From IMG/VR virus record IMGVR_UViG_3300037587_000163, positions 1-24,691 of that record: a stretch of DNA of 24,691 nucleotides. One strand, written 5' to 3'. Positions 5,648 through 14,153 of this stretch are shown piece by piece. Within the stretch, counting starts at the first letter, position 1. Each line of letters opens with the position of its first letter. A model generated the notes under the pieces. The model was not told the DNA's origin, searched no databases, and was given only the letters and a program-made list of their open reading frames with translations. The stretch is from a virus. A program made the translations under genes and the position numbers.

Positions 5648-7504
5648 CTACTGGACATTATTGGCCTCCTGCTCTAAGTCTGGCTGTAAGATTGCCGCTG
5701 TTGCCGCTCCCTGTTTCAGTCTTCTTTTAATTTCGGTTACAAAAAATAAACTATCAGACAGTAGCTTGCTTGTCGGCGTATTCCCTTTAATCAACCGGGT
5801 TACATCGCCGCCTGTAATATTTGGGTCCATTAATAGATCAGTTAAATCTGAAACTCTTCTTTCTGATATTGGGGTATTTTTTAAATAAGCTTTTGTAACT
5901 TCTTCTGAATTCTTACCAGCTCTAACTAAATCATCAGCAAATTTTGTGTTATTTAAAGTGATTCTTTGAGATGTTTTCTTTGCTATTTGTCCGAGCGCAG
6001 GGACTCCAACAGCACCAAGAACACCGCCTGCAGGGCCGCCAAACATCGAACCAATAATACCACCGCCACCAGCACCAAATGAAGCACCAACCATGCTAGT
6101 TGCTTGACCTTCTGATATGCCAAACTTGCCTAAAAATTTAGTTAAATTACCAAGCGTTGTACCTTGTTCTATTTTTCTAAGCGCTGCTATCTCATCTGCT
6201 GAAAAACCTTTACGCCTTTTTTTGTTTTTGAGTATTTTTCTGGCTTCTATCCTTAAACCGTTTTCAAGTCCACTTGCTGTATGGCTTGCGTTCTCCATCA
6301 TGTCAGCTATATCTTGTGATTTAAAAGCTCGCTGTGCTAACCCTCTAGCCTCTTTGAACTTCCCGCCTATTTGAGTCGATAGGCTATCAATGCCGGTATC
6401 TAGCTTATTAATTATAATATTGCCTAACCTGGCGTCAGTCTTATCAATGTCATTGGCGGCACCTTTGGCAATCTTTCTTATTGTATCTAATTCAGATAAT
6501 GTTTTTGGACTGCCTTTTTCTTCCATAATCCTTTTTAGAACTGCACTGGATTTAGGTGTTAGAGTTGGGTCGACACCCTCTTTTGTTAGAGTCTTATTTA
6601 TACTATCTGCAAAATTATCATAAACCTGAGATTTGATTTTTACCCCGAATTCATCCAATTCTTTATATGCAGCAGTTTTAGCAGCTTGTATTTGTTTAAT
6701 ATCCGGGGCCGCTTGTTGTATTGCTTCTGCAATATTTGGTGATAATTTTTCATTTGCTAGCTTTGAATTTCTTAGTCCTTTAAATGCAAAAAGCTCTATT
6801 GCTGCGGTTGGCAGTGAATGCACTATCGCTGCGGCCGCTGGGCTGCCTGTAGCATCTAAAGTCCTCTGACCTAATACACTAGACAACCCCTTAGTTTGTA
6901 CTTGCTTGACGCTCTCTGCTGCTTTCTCAGCGCCTTGCCCACTAAGTATGTCAGATATAGCAACCAAACCAGATGCGGAGAAATTGGCAACATCGACACC
7001 TTTTTCAACCAATCCACCAATAACCTGTAAGTTTCTTTGACCTTCTTCTGTCGATGGTTCCAACGTTATAAAATCTCTGACAGCGCTTATTGTTTTCGTA
7101 CCTTCGCCTGTCGGGTCGCCAGCGTCAAATCCCAGCGCATTTAGTATGGCTCTTCCACCTGTCTCAATACCTCCGATGATTCCGGCAACTGGCTCGGCTA
7201 TTGCTGCTGAAGCTATTGTTTTTGCAGTATCTAAACCACCAATAATTTCACCAGTAACAGTAGGCTCCTGAACAGGTTGAGCGTCTATGCTTGCTGGTTG
7301 TGGAGTGGCTAGCTGTCCTGTGTCAAGACTATTATCAGGCAAAACACCACTATCAACGCCGCTTGGAATATTGACATCTTGAGCCTCCTGTTGTGGTAAT
7401 GTTATCAATCCACGTTTAACCGCCTCGTCAAAATTAGTTTTGGCTTGACCAGACAATAAGCCGCGCTTGTTGGCTTCTATTAAATCATCAGTTCTATTCG
7501 CCAT
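5648..7504 (-). CDS. 16: DNA ejection protein, gp16-like
   Basis: 618 aa, against 609 in P22 gp16, and last of three ejection-protein genes in the same order as P22 (7, 20, 16). The N-terminus has two copies of an ANKRGLL/AVKRGLI motif (11-34), followed by a Pro/Gln-rich linker (35-80). Alternating small hydrophobic helices and charged helices follow, and a glycine-zipper membrane-like segment lies at 471-507 (GASFGAGGGGIIGSMFGG). Such a segment suits a protein that enters the host envelope to form the DNA channel. No lytic transglycosylase motif is visible. Its ATG directly abuts the stop of the preceding gene (TAAATG), indicating coupling. Assignment rests on order, length and composition, since gp16 proteins diverge quickly. 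Confidence 0.75.
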   Translation of the reverse strand: MANRTDDLIEANKRGLLSGQAKTNFDEAVKRGLITLPQQEAQDVNIPSGVDSGVLPDNSLDTGQLATPQPASIDAQPVQEPTVTGEIIGGLDTAKTIASAAIAEPVAGIIGGIETGGRAILNALGFDAGDPTGEGTKTISAVRDFITLEPSTEEGQRNLQVIGGLVEKGVDVANFSASGLVAISDILSGQGAEKAAESVKQVQTKGLSSVLGQRTLDATGSPAAAAIVHSLPTAAIELFAFKGLRNSKLANEKLSPNIAEAIQQAAPDIKQIQAAKTAAYKELDEFGVKIKSQVYDNFADSINKTLTKEGVDPTLTPKSSAVLKRIMEEKGSPKTLSELDTIRKIAKGAANDIDKTDARLGNIIINKLDTGIDSLSTQIGGKFKEARGLAQRAFKSQDIADMMENASHTASGLENGLRIEARKILKNKKRRKGFSADEIAALRKIEQGTTLGNLTKFLGKFGISEGQATSMVGASFGAGGGGIIGSMFGGPAGGVLGAVGVPALGQIAKKTSQRITLNNTKFADDLVRAGKNSEEVTKAYLKNTPISERRVSDLTDLLMDPNITGGDVTRLIKGNTPTSKLLSDSLFFVTEIKRRLKQGAATAAILQPDLEQEANNVQ

Positions 7505-8656
7505 TTACAAGCCCAACCGCTTTATTAGCTCATCGTCAGATAATTTCCCAGGATTATCGTCAGACAATTGCCCTGCATTTGTATCTTCGCCAAACCTCCA
7601 ATCTAACCAACCTTGAATATTGTCTGCTGTTCTTTGGTCGCCTGATGAAATAGCCGCGTCTAAACCTATCCTTGACCTTTCTCTTATTAAGTCCATTCCT
7701 TGCCGGATTAGCGCTCTGTTTCCTTCGGTCGATTTACCAAAATTGGCTTCTATATCTTTAAGCCAATCGCCTTCCCTAGCTGTGAATTGAGAGCCAAAGG
7801 TTGGTTTTAATTGTTTAAGAATTTGTTTTCCCAGTAAATTGTCCAATTCTGTAGCATTAGCGGGAGAAATTCCGAACCATTTTTTAGCCCATAATAGAGA
7901 TTGAGCAGGTTTGCCAGTGGCTACTATATCTAATAGTTTATCAGCTCGCATTAATACCGGCATTGTTTGTGAAGCCGCTAGCCCGTCTTCTATATCAACC
8001 CTCTCTTGTGCAACTAAAGACTTAGCTCTTTCTTTTGCTTTTGTTGCTTCCACCTCTAATGCCAAAATTTGTTTTTTGTGCCCTACATTCAGTGTGTTAA
8101 TGTCTTTTTGATTTTGCGCTGCTACTGGATCTATTGAAAAAGTCCCAGTATTTGGGTCGAATACAGTCCCTTTTTCACCTTTTTGCTTTGGCTTTAATGC
8201 CCCACCAATAGGCTCAATATCGCCCTGCCTAACACCTATTTGAATAAGGTTGTTTGCACCTTCTTTAACTTTCTGGAATTCTCCAGCATTGGCTAACGCT
8301 AAAGCCCGGACAGATTCAGAAGGGTCACCACCTAATCTTTTTACATTCGCTATTTGCGTTTCAAGTATGCCAACTATATCTTCGTCTTTGGCACTACTGA
8401 CCCGTAGAGCTGTATTAAACAGTGACTGATTCTTTTCCTTGTCGGTTCTCTGGTCAATTTGCTGCTGTAAATCCTGTTGTCGAAGTTGGCCAAACTGTAA
8501 ATTCTGTTCTCCTTGCTGCAGCCCTTGCTTTTTCTGCTGCAGTGTCAAACCAGCTTCTTCTAATTTAAGAGGTCTTAATTTCTCATCTTGTCGAAACTGT
8601 AACCCCCGCTCAACCGCACCGGGGATATCTGCTACTAGAAATTGTCCGTTAGCCAT
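7505..8656 (-). CDS. 20: DNA ejection protein, gp20-like
   Basis: 383 aa (P22 gp20 is 471). Residues about 20-85 are extremely rich in Gln and predicted coiled coil (QKKQGLQQGEQNLQFGQLRQ), typical of ejection proteins that unfold to leave the virion. A Lys/Pro linker and a helical section follow (about 185-240), then a compact helical part with WLDWRFGEDTN near the C-terminus. No enzyme motif, signal peptide or long membrane helix is present. It sits between the gp7- and gp16-like genes with 2- and 0-base gaps, so the three are co-translated. In P22 the counterpart is packaged in the head and enters the cell with the DNA. The name rests on position and composition. Confidence 0.7.
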   Translation of the reverse strand: MANGQFLVADIPGAVERGLQFRQDEKLRPLKLEEAGLTLQQKKQGLQQGEQNLQFGQLRQQDLQQQIDQRTDKEKNQSLFNTALRVSSAKDEDIVGILETQIANVKRLGGDPSESVRALALANAGEFQKVKEGANNLIQIGVRQGDIEPIGGALKPKQKGEKGTVFDPNTGTFSIDPVAAQNQKDINTLNVGHKKQILALEVEATKAKERAKSLVAQERVDIEDGLAASQTMPVLMRADKLLDIVATGKPAQSLLWAKKWFGISPANATELDNLLGKQILKQLKPTFGSQFTAREGDWLKDIEANFGKSTEGNRALIRQGMDLIRERSRIGLDAAISSGDQRTADNIQGWLDWRFGEDTNAGQLSDDNPGKLSDDELIKRLGL

Positions 8657-8658
8657 TA

Positions 8659-9363
8659 TTAAACTCCCCTTGGTACTGTTACGGCTGATGAATTAGGTGT
8701 TGCTATGCCAAATGGATTAGGGTTGCCACCAAATTGATTGCTAAATGGGTTGCTAAATCCACCTTGAGCCAATCCGGTTGCTACACCACTAAGACCAGTT
8801 TGAAAGGCTGTATTCTGATTGAGTATGCCTGACGCTCTAGCATCACCACCGGCTAACAAAGCATTACCGATATTACCGGCTGTTTGCTGCCCGAATTGAC
8901 CTATTGCAGTTCCGGCAGCTTGCCCTTGTCCGGCTAGCTGCCCCAATCTGCCAAATTGATTTTGTAAGTCTTGCTGTGCAAAACCAACGCCTTGCTGAAC
9001 TAATGCTGATCGAACATTTCCACCGCCCAAACCACCTATAGCAGATGCGTTTCTAACTAGGTTCTTTTGCGCCCTATCTCTTAAAAATTGCTGCCCTGGT
9101 GACTGCTCCAGACCTGTAAATGCTGCTTGTTGTTGCTCTGTACCACTAAGACCAAGTAATGCTTGTTGTTGCTCTAGTGCTAGATTTCCAGCCTCTAATG
9201 ATGGCTGTAGGTTGCCCTGAGTAACATCAAATTGCCTGCGTTGTTCAGCAATTGATGCTTCTGTACTTTGTACTTGGGCCTTTGCTGCCTTATCCGCCGA
9301 ACTACTGCCAGCAATTGAGCTTATAACCTGGCCACCAATTATGGCTGTTGCTACCCCTGTCAT
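8659..9363 (-). CDS. 7: DNA ejection protein, gp7-like
   Basis: 234 aa, nearly the length of P22 gp7 (229). The N-terminus is a short hydrophobic Gly/Ala/Ser stretch (ATAIIGGQVISSIAGSSSA), followed by a helical segment with QSTEASIAEQRRQFDVTQGN, a pattern common in phage DNA-transfer proteins. A Gly/Gln/Ala-rich low-complexity C-terminal half follows (GRLGQLAGQGQAAGTAIGQF). Such composition allows passage through the portal. The ATG overlaps the stop of the upstream SET gene (ATGA) and its own stop lies two bases before the gp20-like ATG. In P22, gp7, gp20 and gp16 are the ejected proteins needed to move DNA across the envelope; the same is inferred here. Confidence 0.75.
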   Translation of the reverse strand: MTGVATAIIGGQVISSIAGSSSADKAAKAQVQSTEASIAEQRRQFDVTQGNLQPSLEAGNLALEQQQALLGLSGTEQQQAAFTGLEQSPGQQFLRDRAQKNLVRNASAIGGLGGGNVRSALVQQGVGFAQQDLQNQFGRLGQLAGQGQAAGTAIGQFGQQTAGNIGNALLAGGDARASGILNQNTAFQTGLSGVATGLAQGGFSNPFSNQFGGNPNPFGIATPNSSAVTVPRGV

Positions 9364-10211
9364 AAATCACCCTCCAGCAACCTGGTTTTAATTACTTGTC
9401 TATAACTAACTGTTATCTCTTCATCCGCTTCAATGTTTTTTATAGCAACCAAATCAGCACCTTTATCTGTAATCAATATTTCAGCATTCTCGAAAAAGGC
9501 ATGATTACAATAACGGCCTGCATCGGTCCGTAAATCTTTAATTCTCGCTGGAGCTATTAACTCACCTGATAGAATTTTAGTCTTACTAAAGAAGCCTTTT
9601 TTATCTATCTTTGAATCTGAAACATAAAGATGCTCATAACCTTTTGGAAAGTCTGTCATGTCTTCAGTATTTTCGACTTGCTTTGTTATTTCTTCCTGGC
9701 TCATTCCAATAGATTCAACCATATTCCAGTAATCATGGCGGTTAACATCGATATGAAACAACTCTAATTCTTCGAAAGAATCTGCTGTAATTCTGCTTTG
9801 TATTGTTTCGCCATCAATTACATCATCATCAATAGGATGGAATGTTATCCAGTGTGTATCTTCATGGGCGTAACCCGCACGCTTTTTACCAGCTAACCCT
9901 TTGAATAAATTAAACCCTTTGAGCCTAACTTTTTGAGCGTCATCAGTAGAGACCGTGATATCACCACTAATCATAATGTCAAAATGGTCAAACTTGTATA
10001 TTTGGCCGGTTAATATGGTGTCTTTAGGGATGGTAATTTCTCTACCATACATGCCACCATGAATATAATGATTCACAGGTATATCAAGTTGAGGGCGGGT
10101 TTTAGCAAATTCCTCATATTTTAATATCGCATCCCGGTTAGACGATTTATCTTTTACACAGATATCGCTAACAACAGATAACCCTTTTTTTTCACTAGAC
10201 ATCATATTCAT
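9360..10211 (-). CDS. Cupin-SET domain fusion, putative protein lysine methyltransferase
   Basis: 283 aa with two parts. Residues about 48-126 read as a cupin-like beta barrel (HGGMYGREITIPKDTILTGQ, then DHFDIMISGDITV, then KRAGYAHEDTHWITFHP). Residues about 195-271 carry the order of SET-domain motifs: KGFFSKTKILSGELI as the entry strand, GRYCNHAFFENAE (232-244) in place of the canonical RFINHSC.PN knot, and EADEEITVSYR (261-271) in place of GEELTYDY. SET enzymes move a methyl group from S-adenosylmethionine to protein lysines. The Cys-less NHAFFEN variant lacks the usual Cys and Pro. It lies just before the ejection genes, overlaps gp7 as ATGA, and has its own promoter upstream. Substrate and activity are unknown; SET call good, cupin call moderate. 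Confidence 0.8.
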   Translation of the reverse strand: MNMMSSEKKGLSVVSDICVKDKSSNRDAILKYEEFAKTRPQLDIPVNHYIHGGMYGREITIPKDTILTGQIYKFDHFDIMISGDITVSTDDAQKVRLKGFNLFKGLAGKKRAGYAHEDTHWITFHPIDDDVIDGETIQSRITADSFEELELFHIDVNRHDYWNMVESIGMSQEEITKQVENTEDMTDFPKGYEHLYVSDSKIDKKGFFSKTKILSGELIAPARIKDLRTDAGRYCNHAFFENAEILITDKGADLVAIKNIEADEEITVSYRQVIKTRLLEGDL

Positions 10212-10229
10212 AAAAACCTCGTTTACCTG

Positions 10230-10258
10230 ATTATACTAAATTTTGGCTAAAATAACCA
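10230..10258 (-). promoter_or_regulatory. Internal promoter upstream of the cupin-SET gene
   Basis: On the minus strand TATAAT (10230-10235) is preceded after 17 bases by TGGTTA (10253-10258, a weak -35). The 13-mer TTTAGTATAATCA around the -10 is identical to the one at the promoter before the scaffold gene, supporting a phage-specific promoter element. It falls in the 48-base gap before the SET gene. Confidence 0.6.
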
Positions 10259-10259
10259 T

Positions 10260-10604
10260 TTAGGATATAACCTCTGTCACTGTTAGTTTCCCGTTCACGC
10301 TATCGTTAGCCGATACTTTTGCCTGAAGTACACCGCCGAATATTATTGCTTGTCCGATCAAACCAGGTGCAAGGAAGTTATCTTTGGATCTAATTGTCTT
10401 CTCAGTTGTAACTTCGTCAAAAAGATCCGTTGTATCAGTTTGCGATAACCGGATAGATATAGTTACGTTACTTCCTGAATAATTGTTAAACACAATGGCA
10501 TCTATGCCACCTCTATTAACTCCAGAATTTGGCGTGTAAATAGTCGTGTATGAGGTCGTTAAATCAAACCCTGTGCCAATTGGTGTTAATGGATTACTGG
10601 CCAT
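10260..10604 (-). CDS. Small beta-rich virion protein, unassigned (114 aa)
   Basis: The sequence is strand-rich, with alternating hydrophobic and Thr/Ser residues (FDLTTSYTTIYTPNSG, GSNVTISIRLSQTDTTDL, GGVLQAKVSANDSVNGKLTVT). It looks like a small beta-sandwich of the kind used in tail or head accessory proteins. I do not recognise a named family. The ATG overlaps the stop of the 277-aa gene (TAATG), so the pair is coupled and probably works together in the virion. It occupies part of the place of P22 genes 26 and 14. There are no membrane segments or cysteines. Structural role inferred from context. Confidence 0.65.
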   Translation of the reverse strand: MASNPLTPIGTGFDLTTSYTTIYTPNSGVNRGGIDAIVFNNYSGSNVTISIRLSQTDTTDLFDEVTTEKTIRSKDNFLAPGLIGQAIIFGGVLQAKVSANDSVNGKLTVTEVIS

Positions 10605-11437
10605 TATTCTTGTAACTCCGAGCCTTGAGCAACCCAGTGCATTCTGGTTAGCCCAGTTAAATCATCTTGCACAATCATTTCCAGCTGCTCTCCTGTTCCC
10701 ACGCTGCCGTCCAGCCTTATTGCGACACCATGTTTTGATTGTCCTGCAAATGTTATTCTGGCTGTGAACCCTCGCACACCGCCACCGTTATTTATAGCGA
10801 AATCATGGTCAAAACTCATTAAAATAATATCGCCATTAGATTTAAAATTATATACATTTCGGAAAGTTCCATCTCCATTATTAACTCTAATAACTAACCC
10901 GTTTAATAGGGCAGTTAAGGCACCGAATGTCTCGAAATCCATTGCAGAGTTATCTCTAATTTCACAGATTATTCTAGTTACATCTCCCGATTGAACTGGA
11001 GTGGGTTTAATAGTGAATATTTGTGGTGTTGATGAGCCGTCAACATTCATACCTTTAATGCTGTGCTGTACAATAGAATCGGATGTTGTATATATCCTAT
11101 TAACAGGACAGTCTAATAAAACAACATCACCTGTAACCGTTACAATCTCGCATTGAGTGAAAAAAGACCCATTTGTGTTGTTTGCTAACTCAATTACGTC
11201 ACCTGCGTTTGTACCTGTCGTAAGCCCATGCCCTGCCGTTAAAGTGATATTTCTTGAGCCGATGACAGTATTGACCGCCAAAGTAATTGAATTGCCTTCC
11301 TGCAAAAAAGGCAGGTCTAAAACGCCTGTTGTTTGATCTTGAATAAACACAGGAATACCAGTGCCGCCCCTCGCTGTTGTTTCAAGAGGGCTTATTATTG
11401 ATACGGGTAGCGGATCTGGTAATACATTATTAGCCAT
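10604..11437 (-). CDS. Conserved phage virion-type protein, unassigned (277 aa)
   Basis: Beta-rich throughout, with no membrane segment or catalytic motif. The C-terminal third (RITFAGQSKHGVAIRLDGS, then EMIVQDDLTGLTRMHWVAQG) is a pattern I recall from conserved structural-region proteins in several unrelated tailed phages; no function is known to me. The middle (DVIELANNTNGSFFTQCEIV) suggests a repeat-like beta domain that may mediate oligomerisation. ATG follows the preceding stop directly, and its own stop overlaps the next start. A tail-hub or adhesin accessory is the most likely role from position between gp10 and the ejection genes. Confidence that it is a real gene is high; assignment is low. 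Confidence 0.7.
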   Translation of the reverse strand: MANNVLPDPLPVSIISPLETTARGGTGIPVFIQDQTTGVLDLPFLQEGNSITLAVNTVIGSRNITLTAGHGLTTGTNAGDVIELANNTNGSFFTQCEIVTVTGDVVLLDCPVNRIYTTSDSIVQHSIKGMNVDGSSTPQIFTIKPTPVQSGDVTRIICEIRDNSAMDFETFGALTALLNGLVIRVNNGDGTFRNVYNFKSNGDIILMSFDHDFAINNGGGVRGFTARITFAGQSKHGVAIRLDGSVGTGEQLEMIVQDDLTGLTRMHWVAQGSELQE

Positions 11438-11905
11438 TTATATCACCGCCCATTCTGTCTCGCCAAATACATAAAAATCAGACCAATTTTGAACATTAAT
11501 TGTCCTTTCTATTTCACCATCGATAGCACCTGAGACTGTGACCTCTGCTGCTGTTTGCTTTCTTTTCACATGTATCTGATCTTCAATCACAGCATTAGGC
11601 TCTAATGTTATGGTTATCGGCACAACGTTATTGCAAATTACTATTTCAAAAGGTGCCGCTGTGTAGTCGGCAGTAATCTCAACCACTCTAAACCGGATAA
11701 ATTCTAAACCGTCTATCCTGGCCGCATTTCTGGAAACTCTTGAGCCTGTACTTGTTAAAACTTGTTCATTACTTTCTGTTTCTTCTGACAAGGTATTAGT
11801 TTGACTGTTAAGAGATTCCATCCAGCGTATAAAGCGGTGAGTTAGGCTCCCGTCAGCATTAAAAACGTCTTCTCGTCTTCTGGGTACAATTAAGACTTCA
11901 GCCAT
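11438..11905 (-). CDS. Needle-position protein: short coiled coil plus beta domain (155 aa)
   Basis: In P22 the gene after gp10 encodes the tail needle gp26 (233 aa trimeric coiled coil). Here the protein has a short N-terminal segment with FNADGSLTHRFIRWMESLN, a helix at about 28-67 that could trimerise (TESNEQVLTSTGSRVSRN), and a beta domain at 72-155 with ITADYTAAPFEIVICNN and ITITLEPNAVIEDQIHVKRK. The beta part resembles small trimeric knob domains of phage fibres. It could be a stubby needle with a knob, as in Sf6 but with a much shorter shaft, or an unrelated tail fibre adaptor. Its ATG overlaps the gp10 stop (TAATG). The gene is solid, the role inferred from synteny. Confidence 0.62.
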   Translation of the reverse strand: MAEVLIVPRRREDVFNADGSLTHRFIRWMESLNSQTNTLSEETESNEQVLTSTGSRVSRNAARIDGLEFIRFRVVEITADYTAAPFEIVICNNVVPITITLEPNAVIEDQIHVKRKQTAAEVTVSGAIDGEIERTINVQNWSDFYVFGETEWAVI

Positions 11906-13359
11906 TAGTCACTCCCCAATTCTGGAGTTGCAGCGACCCTGATTAAATTGGCAATAATCGGATCTGTAACCGTAAATCGAACTGTCCTAAAATTGGGAAA
12001 TCTGCCTTGTCTTCGCCATACTGTTTCTATTCCAAATTCGCCAATTGCGCCAAGGTCTCGTTTAAACTCATTCGACCAGACTCTATTGTCATCTGTGAAT
12101 TCGTAAATAGCTACGGGTGCAGACCCTTGCCCGGTAGTTAAGCCCAAGCCAGCCTGAAACGTAGCTTCCAATTCACCAGCAAAAATCGTGTCGCCATTTT
12201 GTGAGAATGGCCTAAACGCAGCTTGCCGCATAATTGCCGCACCATACTCAGTCAAGACAGCATCATCTAAGACGCCTATACGCCCGTCTTGAGCGTCACC
12301 GACATAAAGCTTGCCGTTTGCCTTAAGTATGGCATTAACACGCCATGGAGCGTCTACAAGCCCTGTTTGAAACTCAAACCACACAGCGAAACCTGCCAAT
12401 GTTGAAGCAGTGCCATTATAAACGAAGGTTCTGCCAGGTATACGTGTCGAGTTAAACGAAAAGACAGCAAAAAACTGGCCTTTCTTTGAAAAAGACATAG
12501 CAAAGGCATCGGCTATTTCATCTTTGGTGAACTGCTGTATTGCGAAATCTGTCGCATCATCTGAAATCTTGACAGCCTGGGCGCTGGATGTTTGCCGCCA
12601 AATACCGGTTAATTCATTCTCACCACCGCCGATAAATAAATAGGTGTTGTCAAATTTAACTACCGCATATTTAGAATGAGCGCCTTTCTGTGTGAATGCA
12701 CCGGGTATAATTTGCAGAGGGAAATCAGCGCCTCCAATATTGCGAAACACTTCTGTTGTCTCAATGCCGATTATAGACAGCTCATCGTGGTCAACAATTT
12801 GTGTAACTATTCTATCCGGGTCGCCCTCTGCGCTGCCAAAGTCCAAGGAATCAAATACTAATGGTTGATTGAGGTTTGAAACAAATAGTTGTTTGCCATC
12901 TGTCGTGGTGAATACAAAAAATCCACGGTAAAAACTTACACTATCCGATAGCTGGAAATCTGGATCTACAATCTGCGTCAGTGTATCTGTTGAGCTATCG
13001 AATACAAAAGCATCAGCACCGGGAACAACAATTACCAATAGCGTGCCATTGTCTGCCATCTGAACCCGTACAGTACCTGTAATCGTCCCTATGTTGGTTA
13101 GAACGTCACTTGCGCTTAATGATATTAATGTGCTGCCTTCAATAAAGAACCTAATACCTGCCATTACATGACCACCACGACAGGCACCTAACCCGGTGTC
13201 AATAATCTGTTCGATACCTGATGGCTGCAATAGACTGCGATTATTTAGCGCCTCACCTTGCGGGACAACAGGAATCCAGTTTATAACTCGCTGTATAGAT
13301 AATGTTTGGCTCTCTGCTTGATATGAGCCTAGCGGGATGGGTAAGGGAGTTCTAGGCAT
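11905..13359 (-). CDS. 10: Packaged DNA stabilisation protein, gp10-like
   Basis: 484 aa (P22 gp10 is 472). Repeated beta-rich units with Gly-Asn turns (DNGTLLVIVVPGADAFVFDS, GGGENELTGIWR, NGKLYVGDAQDGRIGVLDD) suggest the beta-propeller-like tail factor that forms the hexameric hub below gp4 and closes the DNA channel. The C-terminal segment WRRQGRFPNFRTVRFTVTDP parallels the end of P22 gp10 (WKRVGRIRR). It lies directly after gp4, overlapping by one base (TAATG), as in P22. No signal peptide or membrane segment is present. It acts in the virion tail. Assignment by synteny, length and C-terminal pattern. Confidence 0.85.
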   Translation of the reverse strand: MPRTPLPIPLGSYQAESQTLSIQRVINWIPVVPQGEALNNRSLLQPSGIEQIIDTGLGACRGGHVMAGIRFFIEGSTLISLSASDVLTNIGTITGTVRVQMADNGTLLVIVVPGADAFVFDSSTDTLTQIVDPDFQLSDSVSFYRGFFVFTTTDGKQLFVSNLNQPLVFDSLDFGSAEGDPDRIVTQIVDHDELSIIGIETTEVFRNIGGADFPLQIIPGAFTQKGAHSKYAVVKFDNTYLFIGGGENELTGIWRQTSSAQAVKISDDATDFAIQQFTKDEIADAFAMSFSKKGQFFAVFSFNSTRIPGRTFVYNGTASTLAGFAVWFEFQTGLVDAPWRVNAILKANGKLYVGDAQDGRIGVLDDAVLTEYGAAIMRQAAFRPFSQNGDTIFAGELEATFQAGLGLTTGQGSAPVAIYEFTDDNRVWSNEFKRDLGAIGEFGIETVWRRQGRFPNFRTVRFTVTDPIIANLIRVAATPELGSD

Positions 13360-13796
13360 TAAAAGTTCTCATCTTTGTTTTCGTCAAAGAACCTTTGATT
13401 TGAAAAGTTATCAGGGCATTCATTGCCAGAGCCAATAGGAAGTGAATCAGGGTATGCAACTGGACCAATATGAGCATTGGCGTTTCTAAGCTCATCCAGA
13501 GTTGTCCGGGCATTTTCTGCTAATACGTTTGTGATTGGCTTCGAATAAGATGGGGCTAACTTTATAGCTAAGTTAGCCTTTGCTGCTGCTATGGCGGCAG
13601 GCTCTAACACTAGCTCCACATCTGGATCAGTGACAGGACTATACCCGACAATGCGGCCTATGTTGTCCCATTGAACCAACATATCATTAGCGCGCCTTAT
13701 ACCGGATTGTAGCTCATCACTTTCAAGCGCTGTTTCAGCCTTTTTGACCGTGATATCTTCGAAAGCATCCTCTACAACTTCTCGCATTGTGGTCAT
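13359..13796 (-). CDS. 4: Tail accessory factor, gp4-like head-completion protein
   Basis: 145 aa, related to P22 gp4 (166 aa). After an N-terminal helix the motif DDLxAM..EW of P22 appears here as NDMLVQWDNIGRIVGYSPV (about 52-70). A helical section with IKLAPSYSKPITNVLAENAR follows, then YPDSLPIGSGNE, which matches P22 YPSRMPTGSGN. In P22, gp4 binds the portal and provides the platform for gp10; it also has a reported peptidoglycan hydrolase activity, for which I see no diagnostic residues here. GAGG lies 5 bases before the ATG. The stop overlaps the gp10 start. Confidence 0.88.
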   Translation of the reverse strand: MTTMREVVEDAFEDITVKKAETALESDELQSGIRRANDMLVQWDNIGRIVGYSPVTDPDVELVLEPAAIAAAKANLAIKLAPSYSKPITNVLAENARTTLDELRNANAHIGPVAYPDSLPIGSGNECPDNFSNQRFFDENKDENF

Positions 13797-13804
13797 AACT
13801 GCCT

Positions 13805-14098
13805 CTAATCACTTTGATGATTACGAATAGCTTTAACAGCTTTGCTTCGAACGGTGTTTAGGTTTCCTTGTAAATTTATATCTACGCCGCAAACTTCAAT
13901 GACGTATTTTTCAATTTTCTTTTTATCAGACATCCCTTTAATCGCAGCTTCGTGAGATTTCATGACGTCAGTTTCTCCCGAGTCATTATCATCTGCAATC
14001 TTCCAGCCTGCCTGTTTTGCGTAATTATTTAATTCTTCAGTATTCTTCAGTGTTATTGGTAAGCCTGAAGCTCTTACCCATTTTGTAAATTCAGACAT
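13805..14098 (-). CDS. Small hypothetical head-tail region protein (97 aa)
   Basis: Unrecognised. It starts MSEFTKWVRASGLPITLKN, continues with an acidic linker (KIADDNDSGETDVMK) and ends in two basic helices (SDKKKIEKYVIEVCG and LNTVRSKAVKAIRNHQS). The C-terminal helices could bind DNA or another virion protein. I start at ATG 14098 (GGA 8-9 bases upstream) rather than the longer open frame to 14191, which runs back through the terminator hairpin and into the upstream gene. It lies between the probable decoration protein and gp4, a place where P22 has no large gene. It is the first gene after a C(UUCG)G hairpin, so its transcript level is probably lower than that of the coat block. Confidence 0.62.
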   Translation of the reverse strand: MSEFTKWVRASGLPITLKNTEELNNYAKQAGWKIADDNDSGETDVMKSHEAAIKGMSDKKKIEKYVIEVCGVDINLQGNLNTVRSKAVKAIRNHQSD

Positions 14099-14112
14099 GA
14101 TTATCATCCAGA

Positions 14113-14135
14113 TTAAAGGGGACCGAAGCCCCCTT
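14113..14135 (-). terminator. C(UUCG)G terminator hairpin after the coat block
   Basis: On the minus strand AAGGGG, then G and C, close the stable tetraloop UUCG, followed by G, U and CCCCUU and then UAAU (14113-14135). The G-U pair at 14129/14122 exists only in the minus-strand RNA; on the plus strand it is an A-C mismatch. It lies between the stop of the decoration gene and the next start, and could act as a partial terminator or 3'-end stabiliser. Confidence 0.75.
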
Positions 14136-14153
14136 GTTACTTTATGCCACCAA

